DNA of 64,000 bases from Fasciola hepatica (GCA_948099385.1 CANUEZ040000105.1:2553001-2617000), one strand, 5' to 3'. Numbered from the stretch's first letter, positions 11,007-26,084 are shown. Program-made: numbers and translations. Notes: generated from the sequence alone by a model not told the origin.

Positions 11007-11078
11007 GCGAAGCTGGTGTAATGGTTATCATGGTTGACTTCCAAGCAATCGATCCGGGTTCGATTCCCGGGCTTCGCA
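11007..11078 (+). tRNA. trnG-UCC: tRNA-Gly (TCC), unit 8, anticodon-stem variant
   Basis: Same C31-to-A change as unit 7, here at 11037; TTTT at 11081-11084. Confidence 0.85.
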
Positions 11079-11552
11079 CATTTTGCCCAAAAACAACACT
11101 TAAACTGAGCGAGCATGACCGGCACAACATACACAACAAGTAGCAAATGCGCGCATGGCAAAATCAAATCTAATAAATCCAAACGACCAAGATGGCTCGA
11201 ACATGTGTTATGCACGTCGATCGACCGTCTCCCTTTTCGTACGTTGTACTCGAAGACAGTTAGAGGTTGGAGGGTAGGTCGAAGTGGTCAGTAAATGACA
11301 TGACAAAATGGTATGAGAATCTTGACCAATGGACTCGGCCAAGTAGGACGTGTGAGACTTCCGAGTTCGGGTGCAGAGAGACTCGCCTACCAGGTGATTG
11401 GATGTAGTAATTGTGAAGCTAGATACATTCATTTCATTCATTTATTCATCCAATCATTTAGATAGTGAACTGACTGTGTGACATTTGCCTGGCTGTCTTT
11501 CATGATCATAGTTGCACATTTGGTGTGGTCGAACGCGCTAAGACGATGACAC

Positions 11553-11623
11553 TGCCGCACCGGGAATCGAACCCTGGTCGCCTGGGTCACAGCCAGCACT
11601 CCTAACCAATAGACCACGCCCGA
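11553..11623 (-). pseudogene. tRNA-derived element (GTG), unit 8
   Basis: G50 allele, which restores one T-stem pair (50-62); first unit from the left with this allele. The body just downstream carries ATCGTC in place of ATCATC, shared with unit 9. Confidence 0.75.
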
Positions 11624-12225
11624 ATAGTCCAATCATAATCACTCACCATACAACAACCATAGACATGCGATGCCCGAATAAATAGGAAGAACAACACGAG
11701 CAAGACATTTCTCATTAATAGGTTGTTTATTTCCACGACCTCGTTCGGACATCGACAAAATTAACCATATATATTACAAACATGCTTCTTTGCACGAAGC
11801 CTGTTTTGTTCACTCGAAGACAATCATTATCAGACGGAAGAGCAGTCGTGTGGTTTGCATTTCGTCCTTTACCTCAATGTGTTTGCAGTGTTGAAAATAG
11901 CGGCCTTCGTTGATCCAAAATTGTCCATAATTCCGTTTTCAGCACTCAACTATTTACCAAGTAGTATATACACACCACAACACTACTGCTAATACTACCA
12001 CTACCACTACCACCACCACCACTAATACTACTACTACTACTACTACAAATACTACTATTACTACTACAAATACTACTACTGGTACTACTACTACTACAAT
12101 TATTAGTACCACTATTACTACTACTAATACTAATACTACCACCATTAATATTACTAACACTACTACTAAGAATACTACTACTACTACTTCTATTACTAAT
12201 AATACCACTAATAATACTACTACGA

Positions 12226-12281
<56 letters not shown>

Positions 12282-12509
12282 TTAGCACAGGTGACCTCTT
12301 ATGCTGCGTTCCCACTTGATATGCTGTCACGCGTTCTATTCCCTCTCATACTACTGAATCGGTCGATCGAGTTACATGATATCGACATGCATTCCGTTCC
12401 GTTCGGTTCCGTTCGATACTGTTCATACAAGTTGTTCTCCGTTGTATCCCGATTCCTGTTCAAGATGGATCAAGTGGTATGTATGGTGCTTAGGTAGTAA
12501 ACGTTGGGT

Positions 12510-12581
12510 GCGAAGCTGGTGTAATGGTTATCATGGTTGCCTTCCAAGCAATCGATCCGGGTTCGATTCCCGGGCTTCGCA
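12510..12581 (+). tRNA. trnG-UCC: tRNA-Gly (TCC), unit 9
   Basis: Consensus copy; TTTT at 12584-12587. Confidence 0.96.
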
Positions 12582-13055
12582 CATTTTGCCCAAAAACAAC
12601 ACTTAAACTGAGCGAGCATGACCGGCACAACATACACAACAAGTAGCAAATGCGCGCATGGCAAAATCAAATCTAATAAATCCAAACGACCAAGATGGCT
12701 CGAACATGTGTTATGCACGTCGATCGACCGTCTCCCTTTTCGTACGTTGTACTCGAAGACAGTTAGAGGTTGGAGGGTAGGTCGAAGTGGTCAGTAAATG
12801 ACATGACAAAATGGTATGAGAATCTTGACCAATGGACTCGGCCAAGTAGGACGTGTGAGACTTCCGAGTTCGGGTGCAGAGAGACTCGCCTACCAGGTGA
12901 TTGGATGTAGTAATTGTGAAGCCAGATACATTCATTTCATTCATTTATTCATCCAATCATTTAGATAGTGAACTGACTGTGTGACATTTGCCTGGCTGTC
13001 TTTCATGATCATAGTTGCACATTTGGTGTGGTCGAACGCGCTAAGACGATGACAC

Positions 13056-13126
13056 TGCCGCACCGGGAATCGAACCCTGGTCGCCTGGGTCACAGCCAGC
13101 ACTCCTAACCAATAGACCACGCCCGA
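13056..13126 (-). pseudogene. tRNA-derived element (GTG), unit 9
   Basis: G50 allele, with the same downstream change as unit 8. Confidence 0.75.
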
Positions 13127-13728
13127 ATAGTCCAATCATAATCACTCACCATACAACAACCATAGACATGCGATGCCCGAATAAATAGGAAGAACAACAC
13201 GAGCAAGACATTTCTCATTAATAGGTTGTTTATTTCCACGACCTCGTTCGGACATCGACAAAATTAACCATATATATTACAAACATGCTTCTTTGCACGA
13301 AGCCTGTTTTGTTCACTCGAAGACAATCATTATCAGACGGAAGAGCAGTCGTGTGGTTTGCATTTCGTCCTTTACCTCAATGTGTTTGCAGTGTTGAAAA
13401 TAGCGGCCTTCGTTGATCCAAAATTGTCCATAATTCCGTTTTCAGCACTCAACTATTTACCAAGTAGTATATACACACCACAACACTACTGCTAATACTA
13501 CCACTACCACTACCACCACCACCACCACTACTACTACAACTACTACTACAAATTATACTATTACTACTACAAATACTACTACTAGTACTACTACTACTAC
13601 AATTATTAGTACCACTATTACTACTACTAATACTAATACTACCACCATTAATATTACTAACACTACTACTAAGAATACTACTACTACTACTTCTATTACT
13701 ACTAATACCACTAATAATACTACTACGA

Positions 13729-13778
<50 letters not shown>

Positions 13779-14006
13779 TTAGCACAGGTGACCTCTTATG
13801 CTGCGTTCCCACTTGATATGCTGTCACGCGTTCTATTCCCTCTCATACTACTGAATCGGTCGATCGAGTCACATGATATCGACATGCATTCCGTTCCGTT
13901 CGGTTCCGTTCGATACTGTTCATACAAGTTGTTCTCCGTTGTATCCCGATTCCTGTTCAAGATGGATCAAGTGGTATGTATGGTGCTTAGGTAGTAAACG
14001 TTGGGT

Positions 14007-14078
14007 GCGAAGCTGGTGTAATGGTTATCATGGTTGCCTTCCAAGCAATCGATCCGGGTTCGATTCCCGGGCTTCGCA
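14007..14078 (+). tRNA. trnG-UCC: tRNA-Gly (TCC), unit 10
   Basis: Consensus copy; TTTT at 14081-14084, followed by GCCTAAAAAC instead of the usual GCCCAAAAAC, a variant shared with units 12, 17, 19 and 22. Confidence 0.96.
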
Positions 14079-14552
14079 CATTTTGCCTAAAAACAACACT
14101 TAAACTGAGTGAGCATGACCGGCACAACATACACAACAAGTAGCAAATGCGCGCATGGCAAAATCAAATCTAATAAATCCAAACGACCAAGATGGCTCGA
14201 ACATGTGTTATGCACGTCGATCGACCGTCTCCCTTTTCGCACGTTGTACTCGAAGACAGTTAGAGGTTGGAGGGTAGGTCGAAGTGGTCAGTAAATGACA
14301 TGACAAAATGGTATGAGAATCTTGACCAATGGACTCGGCCAAGTAGGACGTGTGAGACTTCCGAGTTCGGGTGCAGAGAGACTCGCCTACCAGGTGATTG
14401 GATGTAGTAATTGTGAAGCCAGATACATTGATTTCATTCATTTATTCATCCAATCATTTAGATAGTGAACTGACTGTGTGACATTTGCCTGGCTGTCTTT
14501 CATGATCATAGTTGCACATTTGGTGTGGTCGAACGCGCTAAGATGATGACAC

Positions 14553-14623
14553 TGCCGCACCGGGAATCGAACCTTGGTCGCCTGGGTCACAGCCAGCACT
14601 CCTAACCAATAGACCACGCCCGA
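14553..14623 (-). pseudogene. tRNA-derived element (GTG), unit 10
   Basis: A50 allele. Confidence 0.75.
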
Positions 14624-15228
14624 ATAGTCCAATCATAATCACTCACCATACAACAACCATAGACATGCGATGCCCGAATAAATAGGAAGAACAACACGAG
14701 CAAGACATTTCTCATTAATAGGTTGTTTATTTCCACGACCTCGTTCGGACATCGACAAAATTAACCATATATATTACAAACATGCTTCTTTGCACGAAGC
14801 CTGTTTTGTTCACTCGAAGACAATCATTATCAGACGGAAGAGCAGTCGTGTGGTTTGCATTTCGTCCTTTACCTCAATGTGTTTGCAGTGTTGAAAATAG
14901 CGGCCTTCGTTGATCCAAAATTGTCCATAATTCCGTTTTCAGCACTCAACTATTTACCAAGTAGTATATACACACCACAACACTACTGCTAATACTACCA
15001 CTACCACTACCACCACCACCACTAATACTACTACTACTACTACTACTACAAATACTACTATTACTACTACAAATACTACTACTAGTACTACTACTACTAC
15101 AATTATTAGTACCACTATTACTACTACTAATACTAATACTACCACCATTAATATTACTAACACTACTACTAAGAATACTACTACTACTACTTCTATTACT
15201 ACTAATACCACTAATAATACTACTACGA

Positions 15229-15293
<65 letters not shown>

Positions 15294-15521
15294 TTAGCAC
15301 AGGTGACCTCTTATGCTGCGTTCCCACTTGATATGCTGTCACGCGTTCTATTCCCTCTCATACTACTGAATCGGTCGATCGAGTCACATGATATCGACAT
15401 GCATTCCGTTCCGTTCGGTTCCGTTCGATACTGTTCATACAAGTTGTTCTCCGTTGTATCCCGATTCCTGTTCAAGATGGATCAAGTGGTATGTATGGTG
15501 CTTAGGTAGTAAACGTTGGGT

Positions 15522-15593
15522 GCGAAGCTGGTGTAATGGTTATCATGGTTGCCTTCCAAGCAATCGATCCGGGTTCGATTCCCGGGCTTCGCA
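15522..15593 (+). tRNA. trnG-UCC: tRNA-Gly (TCC), unit 11
   Basis: Consensus copy; TTTT at 15596-15599. Confidence 0.96.
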
Positions 15594-16067
15594 CATTTTG
15601 CCCAAAAACAACACTTAAACTGAGCGAGCATGACCTGCACAACATACACAACAAGTAGCAAATGCGCGCATGGCAAAATCAAATCTAATAAATCCAAACG
15701 ACCAAGATGGCTCGAACATGTGTTATGCACGTCGATCGACCGTCTCCCTTTTCGTACGTTGTACTCGAAGACAGTTAGAGGTTGGAGGGTAGGTCGAAGT
15801 GGTCAGTAAATGACATGACAAAATGGTATGAGAATCTTGACCAATGGACTCGGCCAAGTAGGACGTGTGAGACTTCCGAGTTCGGGTGCAGAGAGACTCG
15901 CCTACCAGGTGATTGGATGTAGTAATTGTGAAGCCAGATACATTGATTTCATTCATTTATTCATCCAATCATTTAGATAGTGAACTGACTGTGTGACATT
16001 TGCCTGGCTGTCTTTCATGATCATAGTTGCACATTTGGTGTGGTCGAACGCGCTAAGATGATGACAC

Positions 16068-16138
16068 TGCCGCACCGGGAATCGAACCTTGGTCGCCTGG
16101 GTCACAGCCAGCACTCCTAACCAATAGACCACGCCCGA
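16068..16138 (-). pseudogene. tRNA-derived element (GTG), unit 11
   Basis: A50 allele. Confidence 0.75.
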
Positions 16139-16740
16139 ATAGTCCAATCATAATCACTCACCATACAACAACCATAGACATGCGATGCCCGAATAAATAG
16201 GAAGAACAACACGAGCAAGACATTTCTCATTAATAGGTTGTTTATTTCCACGACCTCGTTCGGACATCGACAAAATTAACCATATATATTACAAACATGC
16301 TTCTTTGCACGAAGCCTGTTTTGTTCACTCGAAGACAATCATTATCAGACGGAAGAGCAGTCGTGTGGTTTGCATTTCGTCCTTTACCTCAATGTGTTTG
16401 CAGTGTTGAAAATAGCGGCCTTCGTTGATCCAAAATTGTCCATAATTCCGTTTTCAGCACTCAACTATTTACCAAGTAGTATATACACACCACAACACTA
16501 CTGCTAATACTACCACTACCACTACCACCACCACCACCACTACTACTACAACTACTACTACAAATTATACTATTACTACTACAAATACTACTACTGGTAC
16601 TACTACTACTACAATTATTAGTACCACTATTACTACTACTAATACTAATACTACCACCATTAATATTACTAACACTACTACTAAGAATACTACTACTACT
16701 ACTTCTATTACTAATAATACCACTAATAATACTACTACGA

Positions 16741-16796
<56 letters not shown>

Positions 16797-17024
16797 TTAG
16801 CACAGGTGACCTCTTATGCTGCGTTCCCACTTGATATGCTGTCACGCGTTCTATTCCCTCTCATACTACTGAATCGGTCGATCGAGTCACATGATATCGA
16901 CATGCATTCCGTTCCGTTCGGTTCCGTTCGATACTGTTCATACAAGTTGTTCTCCGTTGTATCCCGATTCCTGTTCAAGATGGATCAAGTGGTATGTATG
17001 GTGCTTAGGTAGTAAACGTCGGGT

Positions 17025-17096
17025 GCGAAGCTGGTGTAATGGTTATCATGGTTGCCTTCCAAGCAATCGATCCGGGTTCGATTCCCGGGCTTCGCA
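17025..17096 (+). tRNA. trnG-UCC: tRNA-Gly (TCC), unit 12
   Basis: Consensus gene body; the 5' flank has ACGTCGG instead of ACGTTGG just before the gene. TTTT at 17099-17102. Confidence 0.96.
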
Positions 17097-17570
17097 CATT
17101 TTGCCTAAAAACAACACTTAAACTGAGTGAGCATGACCGGCACAACATACACAACAAGTAGCAAATGCGCGCATGGCAAAATCAAATCTAATAAATCCAA
17201 ACGACCAAGATGGCTCGAACATGTGTTATGCACGTCGATCGACCGTCTCCCTTTTCGCACGTTGTACTCGAAGACAGTTAGAGGTTGGAGGGTAGGTCGA
17301 AGTGGTCAGTAAATGACATGACAAAATGGTATGAGAATCTTGACCAATGGACTCGGCCAAGTAGGACGTGTGAGACTTCCGAGTTCGGGTGCAGAGAGAC
17401 TCGCCTACCAGGTGATTGGATGTAGTAATTGTGAAGCCAGATACATTGATTTCATTCATTTATTCATCCAATCATTTAGATAGTTAACTGACTGTGTGAC
17501 ATTTGCCTGGCTGTCTTTCATGATCATAGTTGCACATTTGGTGTGGTCGAACGCGCTAAGATGATGACAC

Positions 17571-17641
17571 TGCCGCACCGGGAATCGAACCTTGGTCGCC
17601 TGGGTCACAGCCAGCACTCCTAACCAATAGACCACGCCCGA
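17571..17641 (-). pseudogene. tRNA-derived element (GTG), unit 12
   Basis: A50 allele. Confidence 0.75.
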
Positions 17642-18246
17642 ATAGTCCAATCATAATCACTCACCATACAACAACCATAGACATGCGATGCCCGAATAAA
17701 TAGGAAGAACAACACGAGCAAGACATTTCTCATTAATAGGTTGTTTATTTCCACGACCTCGTTCGGACATCGACAAAATTAACCATATATATTACAAACA
17801 TGCTTCTTTGCACGAAGCCTGTTTTGTTCACTCGAAGACAATCATTATCAGACGGAAGAGCAGTCGTGTGGTTTGCATTTCGTCCTTTACCTCAATGTGT
17901 TTGCAGTGTTGAAAATAGCGGCCTTCGTTGATCCAAAATTGTCCATAATTCCGTTTTCAGCACTCAACTATTTACCAAGTAGTATATACACACCACAACA
18001 CTACTGCTAATACTACCACTACCACTACCACCACCACCACTAATACTACTACTACTACTACTACTACAAATACTACTATTACTACTACAAATACTACTAC
18101 TAGTACTACTACTACTACAATTATTAGTACCACTATTACTACTACTAATACTAATACTACCACCATTAATATTACTAACACTACTACTAAGAATACTACT
18201 ACTACTACTTCTATTACTACTAATACCACTAATAATACTACTACGA

Positions 18247-18308
<62 letters not shown>

Positions 18309-18536
18309 TTAGCACAGGTGACCTCTTATGCTGCGTTCCCACTTGATATGCTGTCACGCGTTCTATTCCCTCTCATACTACTGAATCGGTCGATCGAGTC
18401 ACATGATATCGACATGCATTCCGTTCCGTTCGGTTCCGTTCGATACTGTTCATACAAGTTGTTCTCCGTTGTATCCCGATTCCTGTTCAAGATGGATCAA
18501 GTGGTATGTATGGTGCTTAGGTAGTAAACGTTGGGT

Positions 18537-18608
18537 GCGAAGCTGGTGTAATGGTTATCATGGTTGCCTTCCAAGCAATCGATCCGGGTTCGATTCCCGG
18601 GCTTCGCA
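18537..18608 (+). tRNA. trnG-UCC: tRNA-Gly (TCC), unit 13
   Basis: Consensus copy; TTTT at 18611-18614. Confidence 0.96.
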
Positions 18609-19082
18609 CATTTTGCCCAAAAACAACACTTAAACTGAGCGAGCATGACCTGCACAACATACACAACAAGTAGCAAATGCGCGCATGGCAAAATCAAATC
18701 TAATAAATCCAAACGACCAAGATGGCTCGAACATGTGTTATGCACGTCGATCGACCGTCTCCCTTTTCGTACGTTGTACTCGAAGACAGTTAGAGGTTGG
18801 AGGGTAGGTCGAAGTGGTCAGTAAATGACATGACAAAATGGTATGAGAATCTTGACCAATGGACTCGGCCAAGTAGGACGTGTGAGACTTCCGAGTTCGG
18901 GTGCAGAGAGACTCGCCTACCAGGTGATTGGATGTAGTAATTGTGAAGCCAGATACATTCATTTCATTCATTTATTCATCCAATCATTTAGATAGTGAAC
19001 TGACTGTGTGACATTTGCCTGGCTGTCTTTCATGATCATAGTTGCACATTTGGTGTGGTCGAACGCGCTAAGATGATGACAC

Positions 19083-19153
19083 TGCCGCACCGGGAATCGA
19101 ACCCTGGTCGCCTGGGTCACAGCCAGCACTCCTAACCAATAGACCACGCCCGA
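19083..19153 (-). pseudogene. tRNA-derived element (GTG), unit 13
   Basis: G50 allele. Confidence 0.75.
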
Positions 19154-19758
19154 ATAGTCCAATCATAATCACTCACCATACAACAACCATAGACATGCGA
19201 TGCCCGAATAAATAGGAAGAACAACACGAGCAAGACATTTCTCATTAATAGGTTGTTTATTTCCACGACCTCGTTCGGACATCGACAAAATTAACCATAT
19301 ATATTACAAACATGCTTCTTTGCACGAAGCCTGTTTTGTTCACTCGAAGACAATCATTATCAGACGGAAGAGCAGTCGTGTGGTTTGCATTTCGTCCTTT
19401 ACCTCAATGTGTTTGCAGTGTTGAAAATAGCGGCCTTCGTTGATCCAAAATTGTCCATAATTCCGTTTTCAGCACTCAACTATTTACCAAGTAGTATATA
19501 CACACCACAACACTACTGCTAATACTACCACTACCACTACCACCACCACCACTAATACTACTACTACTACTACTACTACAAATACTACTATTACTACTAC
19601 AAATACTACTACTAGTACTACTACTACTACAATTATTAGTACCACTATTACTACTACTAATACTAATACTACCACCATTAATATTACTAACACTACTACT
19701 AAGAATACTACTACTACTACTTCTATTACTAATAATACCACTAATAATACTACTACGA

Positions 19759-19811
<53 letters not shown>

Positions 19812-20039
19812 TTAGCACAGGTGACCTCTTATGCTGCGTTCCCACTTGATATGCTGTCACGCGTTCTATTCCCTCTCATACTACTGAATCGGTCGATCGA
19901 GTCACATGATATCGACATGCATTCCGTTCCGTTCGGTTCCGTTCGATACTGTTCATACAAGTTGTTCTCCGTTGTATCCCGATTCCTGTTCAAGATAGAT
20001 CAAGTGGTATGTATGGTGCTTAGGTAGTAAACGTTGGGT

Positions 20040-20111
20040 GCGAAGCTGGTGTAATGGTTATCATGGTTGCCTTCCAAGCAATCGATCCGGGTTCGATTCC
20101 CGGGCTTCGCA
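20040..20111 (+). tRNA. trnG-UCC: tRNA-Gly (TCC), unit 14
   Basis: Consensus copy; TTTT at 20114-20117. Confidence 0.96.
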
Positions 20112-20585
20112 CATTTTGCCCAAAAACAACACTTAAACTGAGCGAGCATGACCGGCACAACATACACAACAAGTAGCAAATGCGCGCATGGCAAAATCAA
20201 ATCTAATAAATCCAAACGACCAAGATGGCTCGAACATGTGTTATGCACGTCGATCGACCGTCTCCCTTTTCGCACGTTGTACTCGAAGACAGTTAGAGGT
20301 TGGAGGGTAGGTCGAAGTGGTCAGTAAATGACATGACAAAATGGTATGAGAATCTTGACCAATGGACTCGGCCAAGTAGGACGTGTGAGACTTCCGAGTT
20401 CGGGTGCAGAGAGACTCGCCTACCAGGTGATTGGATGTAGTAATTGTGAAGCCAGATACATTGATTTCATTCATTTATTCATCCAATCATTTAGATAGTG
20501 AACTGACTGTGTGACATTTGCCTGGCTGTCTTTCATGATCATAGTTGCACATTTGGTGTGGTCGAACGCGCTAAGATGATGACAC

Positions 20586-20656
20586 TGCCGCACCGGGAAT
20601 CGAACCTTGGTCGCCTGGGTCACAGCCAGCACTCCTAACCAATAGACCACGCCCGA
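20586..20656 (-). pseudogene. tRNA-derived element (GTG), unit 14
   Basis: A50 allele, the last unit to carry it. Confidence 0.75.
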
Positions 20657-21276
20657 ATAGTCCAATCATAATCACTCACCATACAACAACCATAGACATG
20701 CGATGCCCGAATAAATAGGAAGAACAACACGAGCAAGACATTTCTCATTAATAGGTTGTTTATTTCCACGACCTCGTTCGGACATCGACAAAATTAACCA
20801 TATATATTACAAACATGCTTCTTTGCACGAAGCCTGTTTTGTTCACTCGAAGACAATCATTATCAGACGGAAGAGCAGTCGTGTGGTTTGCATTTCGTCC
20901 TTTACCTCAATGTGTTTGCAGTGTTGAAAATAGCGGCCTTCGTTGATCCAAAATTGTCCATAATTCCGTTTTCAGCACTCAACTATTTACCAAGTAGTAT
21001 ATACACACCACAACACTACTGCTAATACTACCACTACCACTACCACCACCACCACCACTACTACTACAACTACTACTACAAATTATACTATTACTACTAC
21101 AAATACTACTACTGGTACTACTACTACTACTACAATTATTAGTACCACTATTACTACTACTAATACTAATACTACCACCATTAATATTACTAACACTACT
21201 ACTAAGAATACTACTACTACTACTTCTATTACTACTAATACCACTAATAATACTACTACGACACTACTACTACTAC

Positions 21277-21326
<50 letters not shown>

Positions 21327-21554
21327 TTAGCACAGGTGACCTCTTATGCTGCGTTCCCACTTGATATGCTGTCACGCGTTCTATTCCCTCTCATACTACT
21401 GAATCGGTCGATCGAGTCACATGATATCGACATGCATTCCGTTCCGTTCGGTTCCGTTCGATACTGTTCATACAAGTTGTTCTCCGTTGTATCCCGATTC
21501 CTGTTCAAGATGGATCAAGTGGTATGTATGGTGCTTAGGTAGTAAACGTTGGGT

Positions 21555-21626
21555 GCGAAGCTGGTGTAATGGTTATCATGGTTGCCTTCCAAGCAATCGA
21601 TCCGGGTTCGATTCCCGGGCTTCGCA
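21555..21626 (+). tRNA. trnG-UCC: tRNA-Gly (TCC), unit 15
   Basis: Consensus copy; TTTT at 21629-21632. Confidence 0.96.
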
Positions 21627-22100
21627 CATTTTGCCCAAAAACAACACTTAAACTGAGCGAGCATGACCGGCACAACATACACAACAAGTAGCAAATGCGC
21701 GCATGGCAAAATCAAATCTAATAAATCCAAACGACCAAGATGGCTCGAACATGTGTTATGCACGTCGATCGACCGTCTCCCTTTTCGTACGTTGTACTCG
21801 AAGACAGTTAGAGGTTGGAGGGTAGGTCGAAGTGGTCAGTAAATGACATGACAAAATGGTATGAGAATCTTGACCAATGGACTCGGCCAAGTAGGACGTG
21901 TGAGACTTCCGAGTTCGGGTGCAGAGAGACTCGCCTACCAGGTGATTGGATGTAGTAATTGTGAAGCCAGATACATTCATTTCATTCATTTATTCATCCA
22001 ATCATTTAGATAGTGAACTGACTGTGTGACATTTGCCTGGCTGTCTTTCATGATCATAGTTGCACATTTGGTGTGGTCGAACGCGCTAAGATGATGACAC

Positions 22101-22171
22101 TGCCGCACCGGGAATCGAACCCTGGTCGCCTGGGTCACAGCCAGCACTCCTAACCAATAGACCACGCCCGA
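22101..22171 (-). pseudogene. tRNA-derived element (GTG), unit 15
   Basis: G50 allele. Confidence 0.75.
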
Positions 22172-22776
22172 ATAGTCCAATCATAATCACTCACCATACA
22201 ACAACCATAGACATGCGATGCCCGAATAAATAGGAAGAACAACACGAGCAAGACATTTCTCATTAATAGGTTGTTTATTTCCACGACCTCGTTCGGACAT
22301 CGACAAAATTAACCATATATATTACAAACATGCTTCTTTGCACGAAGCCTGTTTTGTTCACTCGAAGACAATCATTATCAGACGGAAGAGCAGTCGTGTG
22401 GTTTGCATTTCGTCCTTTACCTCAATGTGTTTGCAGTGTTGAAAATAGCGGCCTTCGTTGATCCAAAATTGTCCATAATTCCGTTTTCAGCACTCAACTA
22501 TTTACCAAGTAGTATATACACACCACAACACTACTGCTAATACTACCACTACCACTACCACCACCACCACCACTACTACTACAACTACTACTACAAATTA
22601 TACTATTACTACTACAAATACTACTACTGGTACTACTACTACTACTACAATTATTAGTACCACTATTACTACTACTAATACTAATACTACCACCATTAAT
22701 ATTACTAACACTACTACTAAGAATACTACTACTACTACTTCTATTACTAATAATACCACTAATAATACTACTACGA

Positions 22777-22835
<59 letters not shown>

Positions 22836-23063
22836 TTAGCACAGGTGACCTCTTATGCTGCGTTCCCACTTGATATGCTGTCACGCGTTCTATTCCCTCT
22901 CATACTACTGAATCGGTCGATCGAGTCACATGATATCGACATGCATTCCGTTCCGTTCGGTTCCGTTCGATACTGTTCATACAAGTTGTTCTCCGTTGTA
23001 TCCCGATTCCTGTTCAAGATGGATCAAGTGGTATGTATGGTGCTTAGGTAGTAAACGTTGGGT

Positions 23064-23135
23064 GCGAAGCTGGTGTAATGGTTATCATGGTTGCCTTCCA
23101 AGCAATCGATCCGGGTTCGATTCCCGGGCTTCGCA
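23064..23135 (+). tRNA. trnG-UCC: tRNA-Gly (TCC), unit 16
   Basis: Consensus copy; TTTT at 23138-23141. Confidence 0.96.
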
Positions 23136-23609
23136 CATTTTGCCCAAAAACAACACTTAAACTGAGCGAGCATGACCGGCACAACATACACAACAAGTAG
23201 CAAATGCGCGCATGGCAAAATCAAATCTAATAAATCCAAACGACCAAGATGGCTCGAACATGTGTTATGCACGTCGATCGACCGTCTCCCTTTTCGCACG
23301 TTGTACTCGAAGACAGTTAGAGGTTGGAGGGTAGGTCGAAGTGGTCAGTAAATGACATGACAAAATGGTATGAGAATCTTGACCAATGGACTCGGCCAAG
23401 TAGGACGTGTGAGACTTCCGAGTTCGGGTGCAGAGAGACTCGCCTACCAGGTGATTGGATGTAGTAATTGTGAAGCCAGATACATTCATTTCATTCATTT
23501 ATTCATCCAATCATTTAGATAGTGAACTGACTGTGTGACATTTGCCTGGCTGTCTTTCATGATCATAGTTGCACATTTGGTGTGGTCGAACGCGCTAAGA
23601 TGATGACAC

Positions 23610-23680
23610 TGCCGCACCGGGAATCGAACCCTGGTCGCCTGGGTCACAGCCAGCACTCCTAACCAATAGACCACGCCCGA
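23610..23680 (-). pseudogene. tRNA-derived element (GTG), unit 16
   Basis: G50 allele. Confidence 0.75.
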
Positions 23681-24077
23681 ATAGTCCAATCATAATCACT
23701 CACCATACAACAACCATAGACATGCGATGCCCGAATAAATAGGAAGAACAACACGAGCAAGACATTTCTCATTAATAGGTTGTTTATTTCCACGACCTCG
23801 TTCGGACATCGACAAAATTAACCATATATATTACAAACATGCTTCTTTGCACGAAGCCTGTTTTGTTCACTCGAAGACAATCATTATCAGACGGAAGAGC
23901 AGTCGTGTGGTTTGCATTTCGTCCTTTACCTCAATGTGTTTGCAGTGTTGAAAATAGCGGCCTTCGTTGATCCAAAATTGTCCATAATTCCGTTTTCAGC
24001 ACTCAACTATTTACCAAGTAGTATATACACACCACAACACTACTGCTAATACTACCACTACCACTACCACCACCACC

Positions 24078-24109
<32 letters not shown>

Positions 24110-24288
24110 AAATACTACTATTACTACTACAAATACTACTACTAGTACTACTACTACTACAATTATTAGTACCACTATTACTACTACTAATACTAATACT
24201 ACCACCATTAATATTACTAACACTACTACTAAGAATACTACTACTACTACTTCTATTACTACTAATACCACTAATAATACTACTACGA

Positions 24289-24347
<59 letters not shown>

Positions 24348-24575
24348 TTAGCACAGGTGACCTCTTATGCTGCGTTCCCACTTGATATGCTGTCACGCGT
24401 TCTATTCCCTCTCATACTACTGAATCGGTCGATCGAGTCACATGATATCGACATGCATTCCGTTCCGTTCGGTTCCGTTCGATACTGTTCATACAAGTTG
24501 TTCTCCGTTGTATCCCGATTCCTGTTCAAGATGGATCAAGTGGTATGTATGGTGCTTAGGTAGTAAACGTTGGGT

Positions 24576-24647
24576 GCGAAGCTGGTGTAATGGTTATCAT
24601 GGTTGCCTTCCAAGCAATCGATCCGGGTTCGATTCCCGGGCTTCGCA
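24576..24647 (+). tRNA. trnG-UCC: tRNA-Gly (TCC), unit 17
   Basis: Consensus copy; TTTT at 24650-24653, with the GCCTAAAAAC flank variant. Confidence 0.96.
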
Positions 24648-25121
24648 CATTTTGCCTAAAAACAACACTTAAACTGAGCGAGCATGACCGGCACAACATA
24701 CACAACAAGTAGCAAATGCGCGCATGGCAAAATCAAATCTAATAAATCCAAACGACCAAGATGGCTCGAACATGTGTTATGCACGTCGATCGACCGTCTC
24801 CCTTTTCGTACGTTGTACTCGAAGACAGTTAGAGGTTGGAGGGTAGGTCGAAGTGGTCAGTAAATGACATGACAAAATGGTATGAGAATCTTGACCAATG
24901 GACTCGGCCAAGTAGGACGTGTGAGACTTCCGAGTTCGGGTGCAGAGAGACTCGCCTACCAGGTGATTGGATGTAGTAATTGTGAAGCCAGATACATTCA
25001 TTTCATTCATTTATTCATCCAATCATTTAGATAGTGAACTGACTGTGTGACATTTGCCTGGCTGTCTTTCATGATCATAGTTGCACATTTGGTGTGGTCG
25101 AACGCGCTAAGATGATGACAC

Positions 25122-25192
25122 TGCCGCACCGGGAATCGAACCCTGGTCGCCTGGGTCACAGCCAGCACTCCTAACCAATAGACCACGCCCGA
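25122..25192 (-). pseudogene. tRNA-derived element (GTG), unit 17
   Basis: G50 allele. Confidence 0.75.
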
Positions 25193-25589
25193 ATAGTCCA
25201 ATCATAATCACTCACCATACAACAACCATAGACATGCGATGCCCGAATAAATAGGAAGAACAACACGAGCAAGACATTTCTCATTAATAGGTTGTTTATT
25301 TCCACGACCTCGTTCGGACATCGACAAAATTAACCATATATATTACAAACATGCTTCTTTGCACGAAGCCTGTTTTGTTCACTCGAAGACAATCATTATC
25401 AGACGGAAGAGCAGTCGTGTGGTTTGCATTTCGTCCTTTACCTCAATGTGTTTGCAGTGTTGAAAATAGCGGCCTTCGTTGATCCAAAATTGTCCATAAT
25501 TCCGTTTTCAGCACTCAACTATTTACCAAGTAGTATATACACACCACAACACTACTGCTAATACTACCACTACCACTACCACCACCACC

Positions 25590-25621
<32 letters not shown>

Positions 25622-25800
25622 AAATACTACTATTACTACTACAAATACTACTACTAGTACTACTACTACTACAATTATTAGTACCACTATTACTACTACT
25701 AATACTAATACTACCACCATTAATATTACTAACACTACTACTAAGAATACTACTACTACTACTTCTATTACTAATAATACCACTAATAATACTACTACGA

Positions 25801-25856
<56 letters not shown>

Positions 25857-26084
25857 TTAGCACAGGTGACCTCTTATGCTGCGTTCCCACTTGATATGCT
25901 GTCACGCGTTCTATTCCCTCTCATACTACTGAATCGGTCGATCGAGTCACATGATATCGACATGCATTCCGTTCCGTTCGGTTCCGTTCGATACTGTTCA
26001 TACAAGTTGTTCTCCGTTGTATCCCGATTCCTGTTCAAGATGGATCAAGTGGTATGTATGGTGCTTAGGTAGTAAACGTTGGGT